Of a stretch of DNA of 40,307 nt, positions 1-9,587 are shown one piece after another (positions within the stretch are counted from its first letter, which is position 1; the number at the start of each line of letters is the position of its first letter). The stretch is from NCBI GenBank assembly GCA_020073205.1, contig JAIQFR010000031.1, forward strand, positions 1 to 40,307, in the 5' to 3' direction. The notes under the pieces are model-generated. The model had not been told where the DNA came from and made no database searches. It worked only from the letters and a program-made list of their open reading frames with translations. The stretch is from Terriglobia bacterium (GTDB taxonomy: Bacteria > Acidobacteriota > Polarisedimenticolia > Polarisedimenticolales > JAIQFR01). A program made the translations under genes and the position numbers.

Positions 1-1
1 C

Positions 2-420
2 TGGGTCCCTTCCCCGGGATGCCTTCAATTATTAGCCTATCTGGAAAGAGAAGGATTTGATATCGACTACATGGATTGCACACTGAATGAAAACCCCTGG
101 AGAGATCTCGAAGAAAAGGTCCGGAGGGAGAAACCGGATGTGGTCGGCATCTCTGTGATCTGCACCGCCTTTATCTATGATGGGATCAATGCCGCCAATC
201 TCATTAAGAGCGTCAGCCCCCGATCGATCGTTATCATGGGCGGAGAACATCCGTCCTTTATGGCGGAGGAGACGCTCAGGGACTGTCCTGCCATTGATTA
301 TATCTGCGTTGGCGAGGGCGAGATCACCCTCGCCGAATTTCTCCGGGCGCTGGAGAAAAAGGAGCAGGATCTCTCCCGGATCCTGGGCCTCGCCTTTCTG
401 AACCAGAAAGGAGATTTAGG
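2..420 (+). CDS. B12-binding domain of a radical SAM protein (fragment)
   Basis: The frame is open from base 2 and is cut off by the window edge on the left. It reads ...LAYLEREGFDIDYMDC..., then KPDVVGISVICTAF, SIVIMGGEHPSF and YICVGEGE. This is the Rossmann-type cobalamin-binding domain that precedes the radical SAM barrel in BchE-like and related B12-dependent radical SAM proteins; VxGGxHP and VxGEGE are characteristic of that group. The SAM domain with its CxxxCxxC cluster site is absent, because the frame runs into sequence read as rpoN on the other strand at about 412-423. Base composition here is clearly lower in G+C (about 45-48% in the first two lines) than in the rest of the window (about 68%). 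The substrate cannot be inferred. An in-frame ATG occurs at 71, but the homologous residues begin before it, so the true start lies outside the window. Confidence 0.75.
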
Positions 421-1763
421 ATCTTCACGATGGCGGCGTCCGACAGCGGGCGGCGGCCGTCCTCCGCCGTGATGATCTTGCGGATGCGCTCCTTCACCGT
501 GAGCGAAGACACGTCCTCGCCCCCGCGGGTCGACGAGATGCCGCTGTGGAAGAAAAAACGCATCTCGAACAGCCCCCGATGGGTGTGCATGTACTTGTTG
601 TTCACCACGCGGCTCACGGTGGACTCGTGCATGCCGATGTCGTCGGCCACGTCCTTCAGGACCAACGGGCGCAAGCGCTCGATGCCGAAGTCGAGGAACT
701 CGCCCTGGAACTTCACGATCGAGCGGGCCACCTTGTAAATCGTCCTCTGGCGCTCCTCGAGGCTCTTGATCAGGCGGAACGCCGAGCGGAGCTTGTTCCG
801 GACGTAGTCCTTGGCGTCGGCGGGGGTCGTGGCCGAGGCTCCGCGCTCGACCATCCGGCGATAGACCGGGCTGATCCGGAGCCGCGGGAGCCCCTCATCG
901 TTCAGCAGGATCTGGTACTCGTCCCCGATCTTCACCACGTAGACGTCGGGCACCACGTACCGGCTGCTCTCGGCGTTGTACTTCTGACCCGGTCGGGGGT
1001 CGAGGTGCCGGATGATCTCGATCTCGGCCTGGAGGTCCTCCATGTCGAGGCCGAGGGTCTCGGCCAGCTCCTTGTAGCGGCGGTTCTGGAGCTTGTCGAG
1101 GTGGTGCCGGACGATGGTCTCCGCGGCGGTTCCCGCCTGCCCGAAATGTCGCAGCTGCGTGCAGAGGCACTCCACGAGATCCCTCGCGGCGACGCCGACG
1201 GGATCGAGCCCTTGGATCATTGCGAGGGTCGCATCGACTTCTTCGGGCGGGTAGGCGCCCATGTCGCGGATCTCCTCCAGCGACGCGCGGAGGTAGCCGT
1301 CGTCGTTGAGATTCCCGATGATCGCCCGGCCGATCTCCTTCCGGACCTCCGAAGAGGTGGACATGTCGAGCTGCCAGGTCAGGTGATCCGCGAGGTTCTG
1401 CGGCCGGACGAGGACGTTCTCGAATGACGGGAGATCCTCTCCTCCGGTCTCCGCCGATCCCCGGGGCACGTAGCCCCCGTCGGTATCCTGGAAGTACGAC
1501 TCGTAGTCGATCTCCTCGAAAGGATCCTGGCGCGCTTCCTCAGGGGCCGGCTTCTCCTCAGCGCGGGTCTCGCTCTCGGCGCGATCCGGCGGCGCCGGCT
1601 CCTCGACGACCTCCTCGAGGACGGGGTTCTCGAGCAGCTCCTGCTGGATCTCGTCGGTGAGCTCGAGCTTCGACATCTGCAGCAGCTTGATGGCTTGCTG
1701 CAAGGAGGGAGTCATGATGAGCCGCTGGCTCATCCGGACGCTGAGTTTCTGTTCGAGGGCCAT
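421..1763 (-). pseudogene. rpoN: RNA polymerase sigma-54 factor, 3' end missing
   Basis: Sigma-54 directs core RNA polymerase to -24/-12 promoters that need AAA+ activators. The start MALEQKLSVRMSQRLIMTPS is the typical region I. The core-binding region follows, and the HTH is seen as HESTVSRVVNNKYMHTHRGLFE (two runs joined). After PLSDAAIVKIL, about residue 448, homology stops. The expected last 35-40 residues, including the RpoN box ARRTVAKYRE that reads the -24 element, are absent. The frame instead continues into the low-GC fragment to a stop at 324. The loss coincides with the composition change, so it may reflect an assembly join rather than a dead gene. The gene starts 21 bases after lptB, an ordering known in many proteobacteria and other diderms. 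The usual downstream hpf and ptsN are not visible. Confidence 0.85.
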
Positions 1764-1784
1764 CAGCCTCGGTGTGTGACCGGC

Positions 1785-2546
1785 TCACTGCAGCCGGAAG
1801 CGCTCCCCCAGATACACTCGCCGCACGTCCGCGTCGGCGGCGAGCTCCGCGGGGGTTCCATCGCGAAAAATTCGACCCTGGCTGATAATATACGCACGAT
1901 CGGTGATCTGCAAAGTCTCGCGCACGTTGTGATCCGTGATCAGGACGCCGATGCCGCGCTCTCGGAGCCGGACCACCACCTGCTGCAGATCGGCGACCGC
2001 GATCGGGTCGATCCCCGCGAACGGCTCGTCGAGGAGCATGTAGGCCGGGTCGCTCGTCAGCGCCCGCGCGATCTCCGCGCGCCGTCGTTCTCCTCCGGAC
2101 AGCGCGTAGCCCGGGGTCTTGGCGACGTGCTTGAGACCGAACTCCTCGATGAGCTGTCCGCAGCGGCGTCGCGACTCCTCCGCATCGGCGCCCCGCACCT
2201 CGAGGATCGCCTGGAGGTTTTCCTCGACCGTCATGCGACGGAAGATCGAAGCCTCCTGGGGGAGGTAGCCGATTCCGTGGCGAGCGCGAAGGTACATGGG
2301 CATGCCGGTGATGTCGCGGCCGTCCAGCACGACGCGACCCCGCTGGGGGGGGACGAGGCCGAGAATCAAGTAGAACGACGTGGTCTTCCCGGCCCCGTTC
2401 GGCCCCAGCAGCCCGACGACCTCACCCGGAAGGATCCGAACCGTGACGCCGTCGACCACGGTCCGGCTCCGGTACGTCTTGGTGAGATTCTCGGCCACCA
2501 GGCCGGCGCCGTTGCTTTCCGCCGTCGCTCGGGCCGTGTCCGCCAC
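1785..2546 (-). CDS. lptB: LPS export ABC transporter ATP-binding protein LptB
   Basis: LptB is the cytoplasmic ATPase that powers lipopolysaccharide extraction by LptFG and its passage along LptC-LptA-LptD. The protein has 253 residues. Walker A is GPNGAGKT (about residues 48-55), the Q-loop is in GYLPQE, the signature is LSGGERRR, Walker B is [12 protein letters not shown] and the switch is ITDHNV. The [12 protein letters not shown] and HNVRETL stretches are LptB-specific rather than generic ABC. The start is GTG at 2546. The N-terminal 13 residues before AENLTKTY may be partly dispensable. It follows the LptC/LptA-like gene by 9 bases and precedes rpoN by 21 bases. LptF/LptG are not in the window. 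Confidence 0.95.
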   Translation of the reverse strand: MADTARATAESNGAGLVAENLTKTYRSRTVVDGVTVRILPGEVVGLLGPNGAGKTTSFYLILGLVPPQRGRVVLDGRDITGMPMYLRARHGIGYLPQEASIFRRMTVEENLQAILEVRGADAEESRRRCGQLIEEFGLKHVAKTPGYALSGGERRRAEIARALTSDPAYMLLDEPFAGIDPIAVADLQQVVVRLRERGIGVLITDHNVRETLQITDRAYIISQGRIFRDGTPAELAADADVRRVYLGERFRLQ

Positions 2547-2555
2547 CCGCCGTCC

Positions 2556-4514
2556 TCACCTTTCGGAAGTACGAATTCGCGCGCGGTTGCGGTCGCCGGA
2601 TTCGACCTCGATGGTTCCCACGTCGAGGCGATAGCGTAGCACCCTCCCGGTGGTGGTGCCCCCTTGGGCGCCCGTTCTCCGGATCGTCGCCGGCGCTTCG
2701 TCCCCGAAGAGGCGGACGGTGCTCTCCGCGGGGAGGTACTCGACCCGGTCGCCCTCCCCGGTGACGGGCTGGGGGAGGGTCCCGCCCGCGGAGGAGTGGA
2801 ACTCGAACCGCACGCTGCCCGACGCCAGCATCTCGCGAACATCTCCTCCACTCTCCGCCAGCAGCACGTCGACGCGCGCGGCCTCGAGCCAGCCTTCCGC
2901 CTGCCGAACGCGCACGCTTCCCGTGTACACGGCCTTTCGCTCGGCGGCCCCGTAATCGAGCTGGTTCGCGGCGACCCGGACGTAGTCCGCCTCCGACGCG
3001 GACGCTCCCCGCTCCCTCGGCACCCGCGTGTTCACGCTCCCTTTCGCGTGGAGTTCCTCGGGCTGCTGCCTCACCTCGACGTGGTCCGCCGAGAGATTGC
3101 GCTCTTCCTGCCAGCCCCGCACCTCCCCCTCGAACACGAGCCGGCTCTCGGCGGATCGGCTCGTGAGGCGCGCGGAGACGAAGTGCACCGCTTCGCCCGC
3201 GACGAAGAGCCCGTCGGGCTTGGGCCCGCCGCTCGCGGGCATCGGCGCCGCGAGGAGCGTGGACTCGACGTGCCCCTCCGCCGTCAGCTCCGTGCCCTCC
3301 GGGTCCGTCGTCAGGCGGTCCGCGGCCACGCGAGTGCGCTCGCGCGCGAGTCGCGCCCGCCGCCCTGGCCCCGACAGGAGCGTCGCCTGGCCGCGGCCGG
3401 AGGTCACGTAGACGAGGTGCGCCGCCTCGCCCGCCGTGCCGCTCCCGTCGAACCGGACGTTCCCTTCAAGCTCCGCGCGAAGCAAGGCGCCGCTCCCGCC
3501 AAGCTCCGCGGTGAGAAGATCGGCCTGCGCCGAAGACGGGGCCTGGTGCCATGTTCCCGCGACGCGCACGGAACCCTTCGCGCGGACCTCCCACCCGGCG
3601 GCGGTCGTCTCCCGGCCGGCCCTCGCCGCCTCGATCCGATCGGCGGTCAGCACGCTCCCCGCCTGCTCCAGTCGCGCGCGCCCCTCGAGCACGCTCGTGT
3701 CGGGGTGACCCGAGGCATCCCACGTCGCCTCGACCGCATCGGCGGCGAACCGCGGCGTCGCGGCATCCGGCGCGGCCGCCTGGGCGCCCACGACGCTCTC
3801 GGCGGCGGTGGCATGGCGTAGCCTTCCCTCCGCGTCCCGCTGGATCCTGAGTCGGCCCGCCGTGAGCGTCCAGCCCGATTCTTGAGCTCGGACCTCGCCC
3901 GAGAGGTCCATGTCCTTGGAGCCGTCGAGGAGGCGGGCGTGCTGGGCGCGGAGCGTCTCACCGTCTCGATCCTTCACCTCCAGGCCGGCGAGCACCGTCG
4001 GCTGCCCGTGGAGCCCGTACACCACCGACGCCGCCCGGCCGGCGTACGTGGGATCCTGGACGCTCACCTCCCCGATCGATCGGGCTTCGCCGACCACCTC
4101 GTTGACCTCGAGGGTGGGGAGTTCGAGCGCCAGTCCGGCCTCCTCCTCGTGCACGCTGACCCCGCCCTCGAGACGCATCACGCGTTGTCCGGGCTCTCCC
4201 TCGATTCCACCGCGTTCGGCGCTTACGACCAGCGCGGGCGCCGCTTCGCGGTCGATGACGAGCTTCTTGATTCCTTCGAGGCGGAGTCTTCCCTTGTCAT
4301 CCGCCTGGACGAGCCTCGCCTGGATCCACCCCCTGCGCGTGCCACCCGACAGGTCGGTCAGCTCGATGCCCTCAGCGCGCGGGCCGACGAACGGACGGGC
4401 GTCCCCCGAGGGCGTTTTCGGAGCCGGACGCTCGTGCATCGTGAGCACCAACACCGCGATGAACGGCAGGAGGAGCGCCGGCAGCAGGATCCGGAGGAAT
4501 TTGAGCCGCCACAC
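2556..4514 (-). CDS. LptC/LptA-type periplasmic LPS transport protein (long fusion)
   Basis: The 652-residue protein has an N-terminal membrane anchor (about residues 7-27, RILLPALLLPFIAVLVL). It is followed by an LptC-like segment (GIELTDLSGGTRRGWIQA, residues about 49-66). A long run of beta-rich repeats of the OstA/LptA jelly-roll type follows, with periodic phrases such as LEGGVSVHEEEAG, LSGEVRAQESG, LEGNVRFDGSG, AEGHVESTLL, FEGEVRGW and YTGSVRVRQAEG. LptC is normally about 190 residues and LptA about 180, so this protein is more than three times one of them. It probably forms a membrane-tethered bridge that handles LPS between LptB2FG and the outer membrane; this is inferred from the fold and from lptB immediately downstream. 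Start GTG at 4514, 6 bases after the hydratase stop. Exact domain count needs structure prediction. Confidence 0.75.
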   Translation of the reverse strand: MWRLKFLRILLPALLLPFIAVLVLTMHERPAPKTPSGDARPFVGPRAEGIELTDLSGGTRRGWIQARLVQADDKGRLRLEGIKKLVIDREAAPALVVSAERGGIEGEPGQRVMRLEGGVSVHEEEAGLALELPTLEVNEVVGEARSIGEVSVQDPTYAGRAASVVYGLHGQPTVLAGLEVKDRDGETLRAQHARLLDGSKDMDLSGEVRAQESGWTLTAGRLRIQRDAEGRLRHATAAESVVGAQAAAPDAATPRFAADAVEATWDASGHPDTSVLEGRARLEQAGSVLTADRIEAARAGRETTAAGWEVRAKGSVRVAGTWHQAPSSAQADLLTAELGGSGALLRAELEGNVRFDGSGTAGEAAHLVYVTSGRGQATLLSGPGRRARLARERTRVAADRLTTDPEGTELTAEGHVESTLLAAPMPASGGPKPDGLFVAGEAVHFVSARLTSRSAESRLVFEGEVRGWQEERNLSADHVEVRQQPEELHAKGSVNTRVPRERGASASEADYVRVAANQLDYGAAERKAVYTGSVRVRQAEGWLEAARVDVLLAESGGDVREMLASGSVRFEFHSSAGGTLPQPVTGEGDRVEYLPAESTVRLFGDEAPATIRRTGAQGGTTTGRVLRYRLDVGTIEVESGDRNRARIRTSER

Positions 4515-4520
4515 CCGCCG

Positions 4521-5312
4521 CTACCGTCCCGGGAACGAGGGCTTCCGCTTCTCGAGGAACGCGCGGGTTCCCTCGCGCATGTCTTCGGTGGAAAAACCGA
4601 GGGCGAACAGCGCGGCCTCCATACGCAGCGCCTCGGAAAACGACATCTCCGTTCCCGAGACCACCGCTTCGAGGGCGCGCGCGAGCGCCGTCGGGCTCTT
4701 GGCGTTCAGGGCGGCCGCGTACGCCGTCACCGACTCGCGCAGTCCGGCAGCCGGCACGACCCGGCTGACCAGTCCGATCCGGAGCGCCTCCGCCGCGTCG
4801 ATCATCTCCCCGCGGAGGATGAGATCGAGAGCCGCCCCGCGTCCCACGATTCTCGGAAGCCGCTGCGTTCCTCCGGCACCGGGGATCAGTCCGAGGCCCA
4901 CCTCGGGCTGTCCGAAGCGCGCGGTCTCCGACGCGACGCGGACATGGCACGCCATGGCGAGCTCGAGCCCTCCTCCGAGCGCGAAGCCGTTCACGGCGGC
5001 GACGACCGGCTTCGGCGAGCGCTCGAGCCGGTCCAGCACCTCCTGCAGGAACCGGGAGAACGCCTGAGCTTCCGAAGGAGTCATCACGCTCATCTCCGTG
5101 ATGTCGGCTCCGGCGACGAACGCCTTATCTCCCGCTCCGGTGACCACGAGAGCGCCCACGGCCGGGTCGGCGACCGCCGTCCTGACCGCCTCGCCGATGT
5201 TCTCCATGGTCTCGCGGTTCAGCGCGTTGAGCTTGTCGGGCCGGTGCACGGTGAGCCATGCGGTTCGCTCGCGGACCTCGTAGAGAAGGTTGGACTGGCC
5301 GCTAGGTTCCAT
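4521..5312 (-). CDS. enoyl-CoA hydratase (crotonase family)
   Basis: The 263-residue protein has the length of the crotonase family. The oxyanion-hole segments are AFVAGADITEM (64-74) and ALGGGLELAM (111-120). Both catalytic glutamates of true enoyl-CoA hydratases are present, Glu117 in GGGLEL and Glu137 in GQPEVGLG. This supports hydration of trans-2-enoyl-CoA in fatty-acid beta-oxidation or related acyl-CoA degradation. The ATG at 5312 is chosen because AAGGAGAG lies just upstream and the family N-terminus begins there; the frame is open much further upstream but that extension is not protein-like. No acyl-CoA dehydrogenase, thiolase or FadB dehydrogenase partner is adjacent. etfA/etfB at the far right of the window would serve the same pathway. 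Confidence 0.9.
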   Translation of the reverse strand: MEPSGQSNLLYEVRERTAWLTVHRPDKLNALNRETMENIGEAVRTAVADPAVGALVVTGAGDKAFVAGADITEMSVMTPSEAQAFSRFLQEVLDRLERSPKPVVAAVNGFALGGGLELAMACHVRVASETARFGQPEVGLGLIPGAGGTQRLPRIVGRGAALDLILRGEMIDAAEALRIGLVSRVVPAAGLRESVTAYAAALNAKSPTALARALEAVVSGTEMSFSEALRMEAALFALGFSTEDMREGTRAFLEKRKPSFPGR

Positions 5313-5353
5313 GGACTCTCCTTCCGGACCGCGCGGTGGCCGGCGCGGCGGCG

Positions 5354-6100
5354 TCAGAAGCGATGGCGGGCATGCAGGACCCCCCGGCGGAAGTCCTTCC
5401 CTCCGACCGGAACGACGAGACACATCTCGTACAGGCGTGACATGAGCGCGTCGCCGAGGCGGTCTTTCAGCGTGAGGCCTTCGACGGGAGCCGGGTCCGC
5501 CGACCTTGGCTCGGCGTCCTCGCCGGTCGGACGGTTCGAGGTCATGATCAGCGGGAGCTTCTCGTTGTAGCGGTGGGCGATGAGATCGTGCATCACGTCG
5601 CGAGCCCAGGGGGTGGTACGCCCTGCGCCGAGGTCGTCGAGCACGAGCACCTCGGCCTCGAACACCGGCCCGAGCACCTCCACCTCGCTCCGTCCCGCCC
5701 CGGCGTCGAACGTCGCCTGCAGGTCCTTCAGAAGCTGTCGCTGCTCGTAGAACAGCGCACGGGCCCCTTTGATCCGCACCAGGTCCCGTGCGATGCCGAC
5801 CGCGAGGTGCGTCTTCCCCGTCCCCGGTTCTCCGAGAAACAGCAGGCCGTGCTCGGTCCGGTCGGGCCAGCGCTCGACCCATTCCCTCGAGAGGCGTAGC
5901 GCGGCTTCGTGGCTCGCATCGTGGACCTCGAACGCATCGAGGGAGCAGTGGTCGTACCGCCTCGGGATCCGCGCGGCGCGCAAGAGGGCCTCTCCCCGCC
6001 CCTCCCTTCCGCACGCGCATTGCACCGCAGCGGTCAGGCCACCGGGGCGGGTCCGGATCTCGAAGCCGGTCCCGTGGCAGAGCGGACACGGCGCTTCCAT
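5354..6100 (-). CDS. DnaC/IstB-like AAA+ ATPase with N-terminal zinc finger
   Basis: This 248-residue P-loop ATPase has Walker A GEPGTGKT (90-97), Walker B VLVLDDLG (151-158) and a sensor-1 LIMTSNRP. These are the signatures of the DnaC/DnaI/IstB group of helicase loaders. An N-terminal Cys4 cluster (Cys5, Cys8, Cys28, Cys30; CPLCHGTG and CACG) resembles the zinc-binding N-terminus of DnaI/DnaC-type loaders. It may load replicative helicase, but a genomic partner such as dnaB is not in the window. There is no IstA transposase and no terminal repeats, so it is not an IS21 element. The ATG at 6100 is preferred over an ATG/GTG at 6148 because GGAGGGG sits at good spacing and the zinc finger begins at residue 5. 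It lies between the sigma gene and the hydratase in one directon. Confidence 0.8.
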   Translation of the reverse strand: MEAPCPLCHGTGFEIRTRPGGLTAAVQCACGREGRGEALLRAARIPRRYDHCSLDAFEVHDASHEAALRLSREWVERWPDRTEHGLLFLGEPGTGKTHLAVGIARDLVRIKGARALFYEQRQLLKDLQATFDAGAGRSEVEVLGPVFEAEVLVLDDLGAGRTTPWARDVMHDLIAHRYNEKLPLIMTSNRPTGEDAEPRSADPAPVEGLTLKDRLGDALMSRLYEMCLVVPVGGKDFRRGVLHARHRF

Positions 6101-6154
6101 CGGTCCCCTCCGCGCGCGGCGGGCCCGACGCCGAGCCGGCCGCGACATCCCCCG

Positions 6155-7012
6155 TCAGTTGAGATAGCCGCGCAACTGCTGGCACTTCTGCGAGCGATTG
6201 AGCTTCTCGATCGCCTGGGCCTCGATCTGCCGGATCCGCTCCCTCGAGAGATTCATCATCTCGCCGATCTCCTTGAGGGTCTTGGGATCGGCTCCGTCGA
6301 GACCGAACCGCAGACGGATGACCCGTTCCTCCTTCTCGTCCAGCTCGGTCAGGGCCTGGCGGAGGAGGCCCTTCAGGGACGAGCGGAGGAGAACGAAGTC
6401 GGCGGACGGGATGATCCCCTGCTCGAGCTTGTCCGACAGATGGAATTCGTGCTCCTCGTCGATGATCGCGGAAAGGGAGATGTTCTCGTCCGAAACCTGG
6501 AGGAGGTTGGTGACCTCCTCGATGGTCACGTCCATCTGCCGCGCGATCTCCTCAGCGGAGGGGGTCCGCCGGAGTTTCGAAAGGAGGCTCGACTGCGCCT
6601 TGCCGATGCGGTAGAGCAGGTTCGCCTGCTTCTGCGGGAGGCGGAACGCGCCGCTCTGGTCCGACAGCGCGTGGATGATCGCCTGCCGGACCCACCACAC
6701 GGCGTAGGTGATGAACTTCACGTTCTTCGAGGCGTCGTATCGCTTGGCCGCCTCGATCAGGCCGATGTTCCCCTCGTTGATGAGGTCGAGGAAGGAAAGG
6801 CCGCAGCCCCGGTAACGCTTTGCGTAGGAGACGACGAATCGGAGGTTCGCCTCGACGAGCCGTCGCAACGCCTGGGCGTCACCCTTCTGGATCCGCCGCC
6901 CGAGATCTCGCTCTTCCTCCGCGGTCACGCGGGGGAGCCGAGAGATCTCCCTCAGGTATTTTTTCAGCGATTCCGACGTGGAACCGCCCGACTCTTCGCG
7001 CTCCTCGTCCAT
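6155..7012 (-). CDS. RNA polymerase sigma-70 family factor, group 2 (RpoS/SigA-like)
   Basis: The 285-residue protein lacks region 1.1. Region 1.2 begins at about residue 12 (ESLKKYLREISRLPRVT). Region 2 contains NLRFVVSYAKRY, LDLINEGNIGLIEA and FITYAVWWVRQAI, region 3 follows, and the region 4 helix-turn-helix is TLKEIGEMMNLSRERIRQIE. This layout is that of a primary-like group 2 sigma recognising TTGACA/TATAAT-type promoters. The segment after region 2.4 (RLPQKQANLLYRIGKAQ) does not match the RpoH box, so I do not call it sigma-32. It follows dnaK and hsp20 on the same strand, which suggests a stress role by context only. An ATG at 7045 also exists, but it lies inside a probable extended -10 element, so 7012 is preferred. 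The GGGGGAGGG there is unusually close to the start codon. Confidence 0.88.
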   Translation of the reverse strand: MDEEREESGGSTSESLKKYLREISRLPRVTAEEERDLGRRIQKGDAQALRRLVEANLRFVVSYAKRYRGCGLSFLDLINEGNIGLIEAAKRYDASKNVKFITYAVWWVRQAIIHALSDQSGAFRLPQKQANLLYRIGKAQSSLLSKLRRTPSAEEIARQMDVTIEEVTNLLQVSDENISLSAIIDEEHEFHLSDKLEQGIIPSADFVLLRSSLKGLLRQALTELDEKEERVIRLRFGLDGADPKTLKEIGEMMNLSRERIRQIEAQAIEKLNRSQKCQQLRGYLN

Positions 7013-7028
7013 CCCTCCCCCGGCAAGG

Positions 7029-7044
7029 CGGGGGGAGTATAGCA
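7029..7044 (-). promoter_or_regulatory. extended -10 promoter for the sigma-factor gene
   Basis: On the minus strand the run TGCTATACT at 7044-7036 matches the extended -10 consensus TGnTATAAT with one mismatch. It lies in otherwise GC-rich sequence between hsp20 and the sigma gene. No good -35 stands 16-18 bases upstream, which extended -10 promoters tolerate. Predicted start of transcription is about 7029, giving a leader of about 17 bases to the ATG at 7012. Confidence 0.45.
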
Positions 7045-7102
7045 TGCAGAAAGCGCGCGGATCCGTGAAGTTCCTCGCGTGCGCAAGCGGCGCCGAGGCA
7101 TC

Positions 7103-7546
7103 TCACCGCACGGCCACCCGGATCGCGCCGGAACGATCACGGTCCTGCTTCGTGAGGGTGACGGTCAGCACGCCATCGCGGTAGACGGCCTCGACGGATT
7201 CACGGTCCACCGTCGGGGGGAGCTGGAAGCGGCGGAGGAACTTCCCGTACGAGCGCTCGACGCGGTGATATTCCCCCGACGGATCGCGGTCCATGCGGCG
7301 CTCGCCCTGAACCACCAGCTCGTCCCGCTCCACCCGGACATCGATATCGGCCTGCTCGAGGCCAGGCAGCTCGACGTGCAGGATCATCCGATCCGGGGTC
7401 TCGTAGGCGTCGCTCACCGGCGCCCAGGCTCCGACGCCTCCTTCGGCGTCGAAATTCGTTCGGGCGAGCGCGCTCTCGAACAGCTTGTTCATCCGCTGCT
7501 GGACGCCGACGAGTTCCTTCAGCGGGTCCCACTCGTTCTGGGCCAT
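7103..7546 (-). CDS. Hsp20/alpha-crystallin small heat-shock protein
   Basis: Small heat-shock proteins bind unfolding proteins and hand them to DnaK. The 147-residue protein has a short N-terminal arm (WDPLKELVGVQQRMNKLFE). The alpha-crystallin domain spans about residues 42-135 (ETPDRMILHVELPGLEQADI; GEYHRVERSYGKFLRRFQLP; VEAVYRDGVLTVTLTK). A C-terminal I-x-V (IRV) resembles the I-x-I anchoring motif. The start ATG at 7546 has GGAGGAG upstream. It sits 42 bases after dnaK and is probably co-transcribed with it. Confidence 0.95.
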   Translation of the reverse strand: MAQNEWDPLKELVGVQQRMNKLFESALARTNFDAEGGVGAWAPVSDAYETPDRMILHVELPGLEQADIDVRVERDELVVQGERRMDRDPSGEYHRVERSYGKFLRRFQLPPTVDRESVEAVYRDGVLTVTLTKQDRDRSGAIRVAVR

Positions 7547-7588
7547 AGCGCCTTCTCCTCCCGGAGCCTCGCGGCAGGTCCCGCAGCC

Positions 7589-9508
<1,920 letters not shown>

Positions 9509-9558
9509 GCGCAGTCTCCCCGCCGCGGACTCCCGGTCCGATCGACGTTCAGGCCGGT

Positions 9559-9587
9559 TTCTTAAGACGGGGGGATCAGCGTGTCAA
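9559..9587 (-). promoter_or_regulatory. candidate dnaK promoter
   Basis: TTGACA lies at 9587-9582 on the minus strand. A C-rich spacer and TCTTAAGA follow at about 9568-9561. As sigma-70 the -10 is weak (best 3/6 at 17-base spacing). CTTGAC plus CCCCGTCT at 10-base spacing also vaguely resembles a sigma-32 promoter but is shorter than usual. The TGA inside TTGACA is the stop codon of the preceding gene. Leader to dnaK would be about 44 bases. Confidence 0.4.

Noticed and set aside
546-5570. Long plus-strand open frames opposite rpoN, lptB, lptC/lptA and others
   Set aside because: High G+C at third positions of the minus-strand genes removes stops on the opposite strand. These frames have no motifs, ribosome sites or family likeness.
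5354-6100. IS21 istB remnant
   Set aside because: No istA, no terminal inverted repeats, no target duplication. The zinc finger and operon position favour a helicase-loader-like gene.
4521-6185. A 554-residue frame upstream-extended from the enoyl-CoA hydratase
   Set aside because: The extension is an out-of-frame shadow of the DnaC-like gene; the hydratase family start and Shine-Dalgarno are at 5312.
6155-7012. RpoH (sigma-32), because of neighbouring dnaK and hsp20
   Set aside because: The RpoH-box region does not match; the sequence is of the group 2 SigA/RpoS type.
9509-9583. CIRCE element upstream of dnaK
   Set aside because: No TTAGCACTC-N9-GAGTGCTAA or close variant is present.
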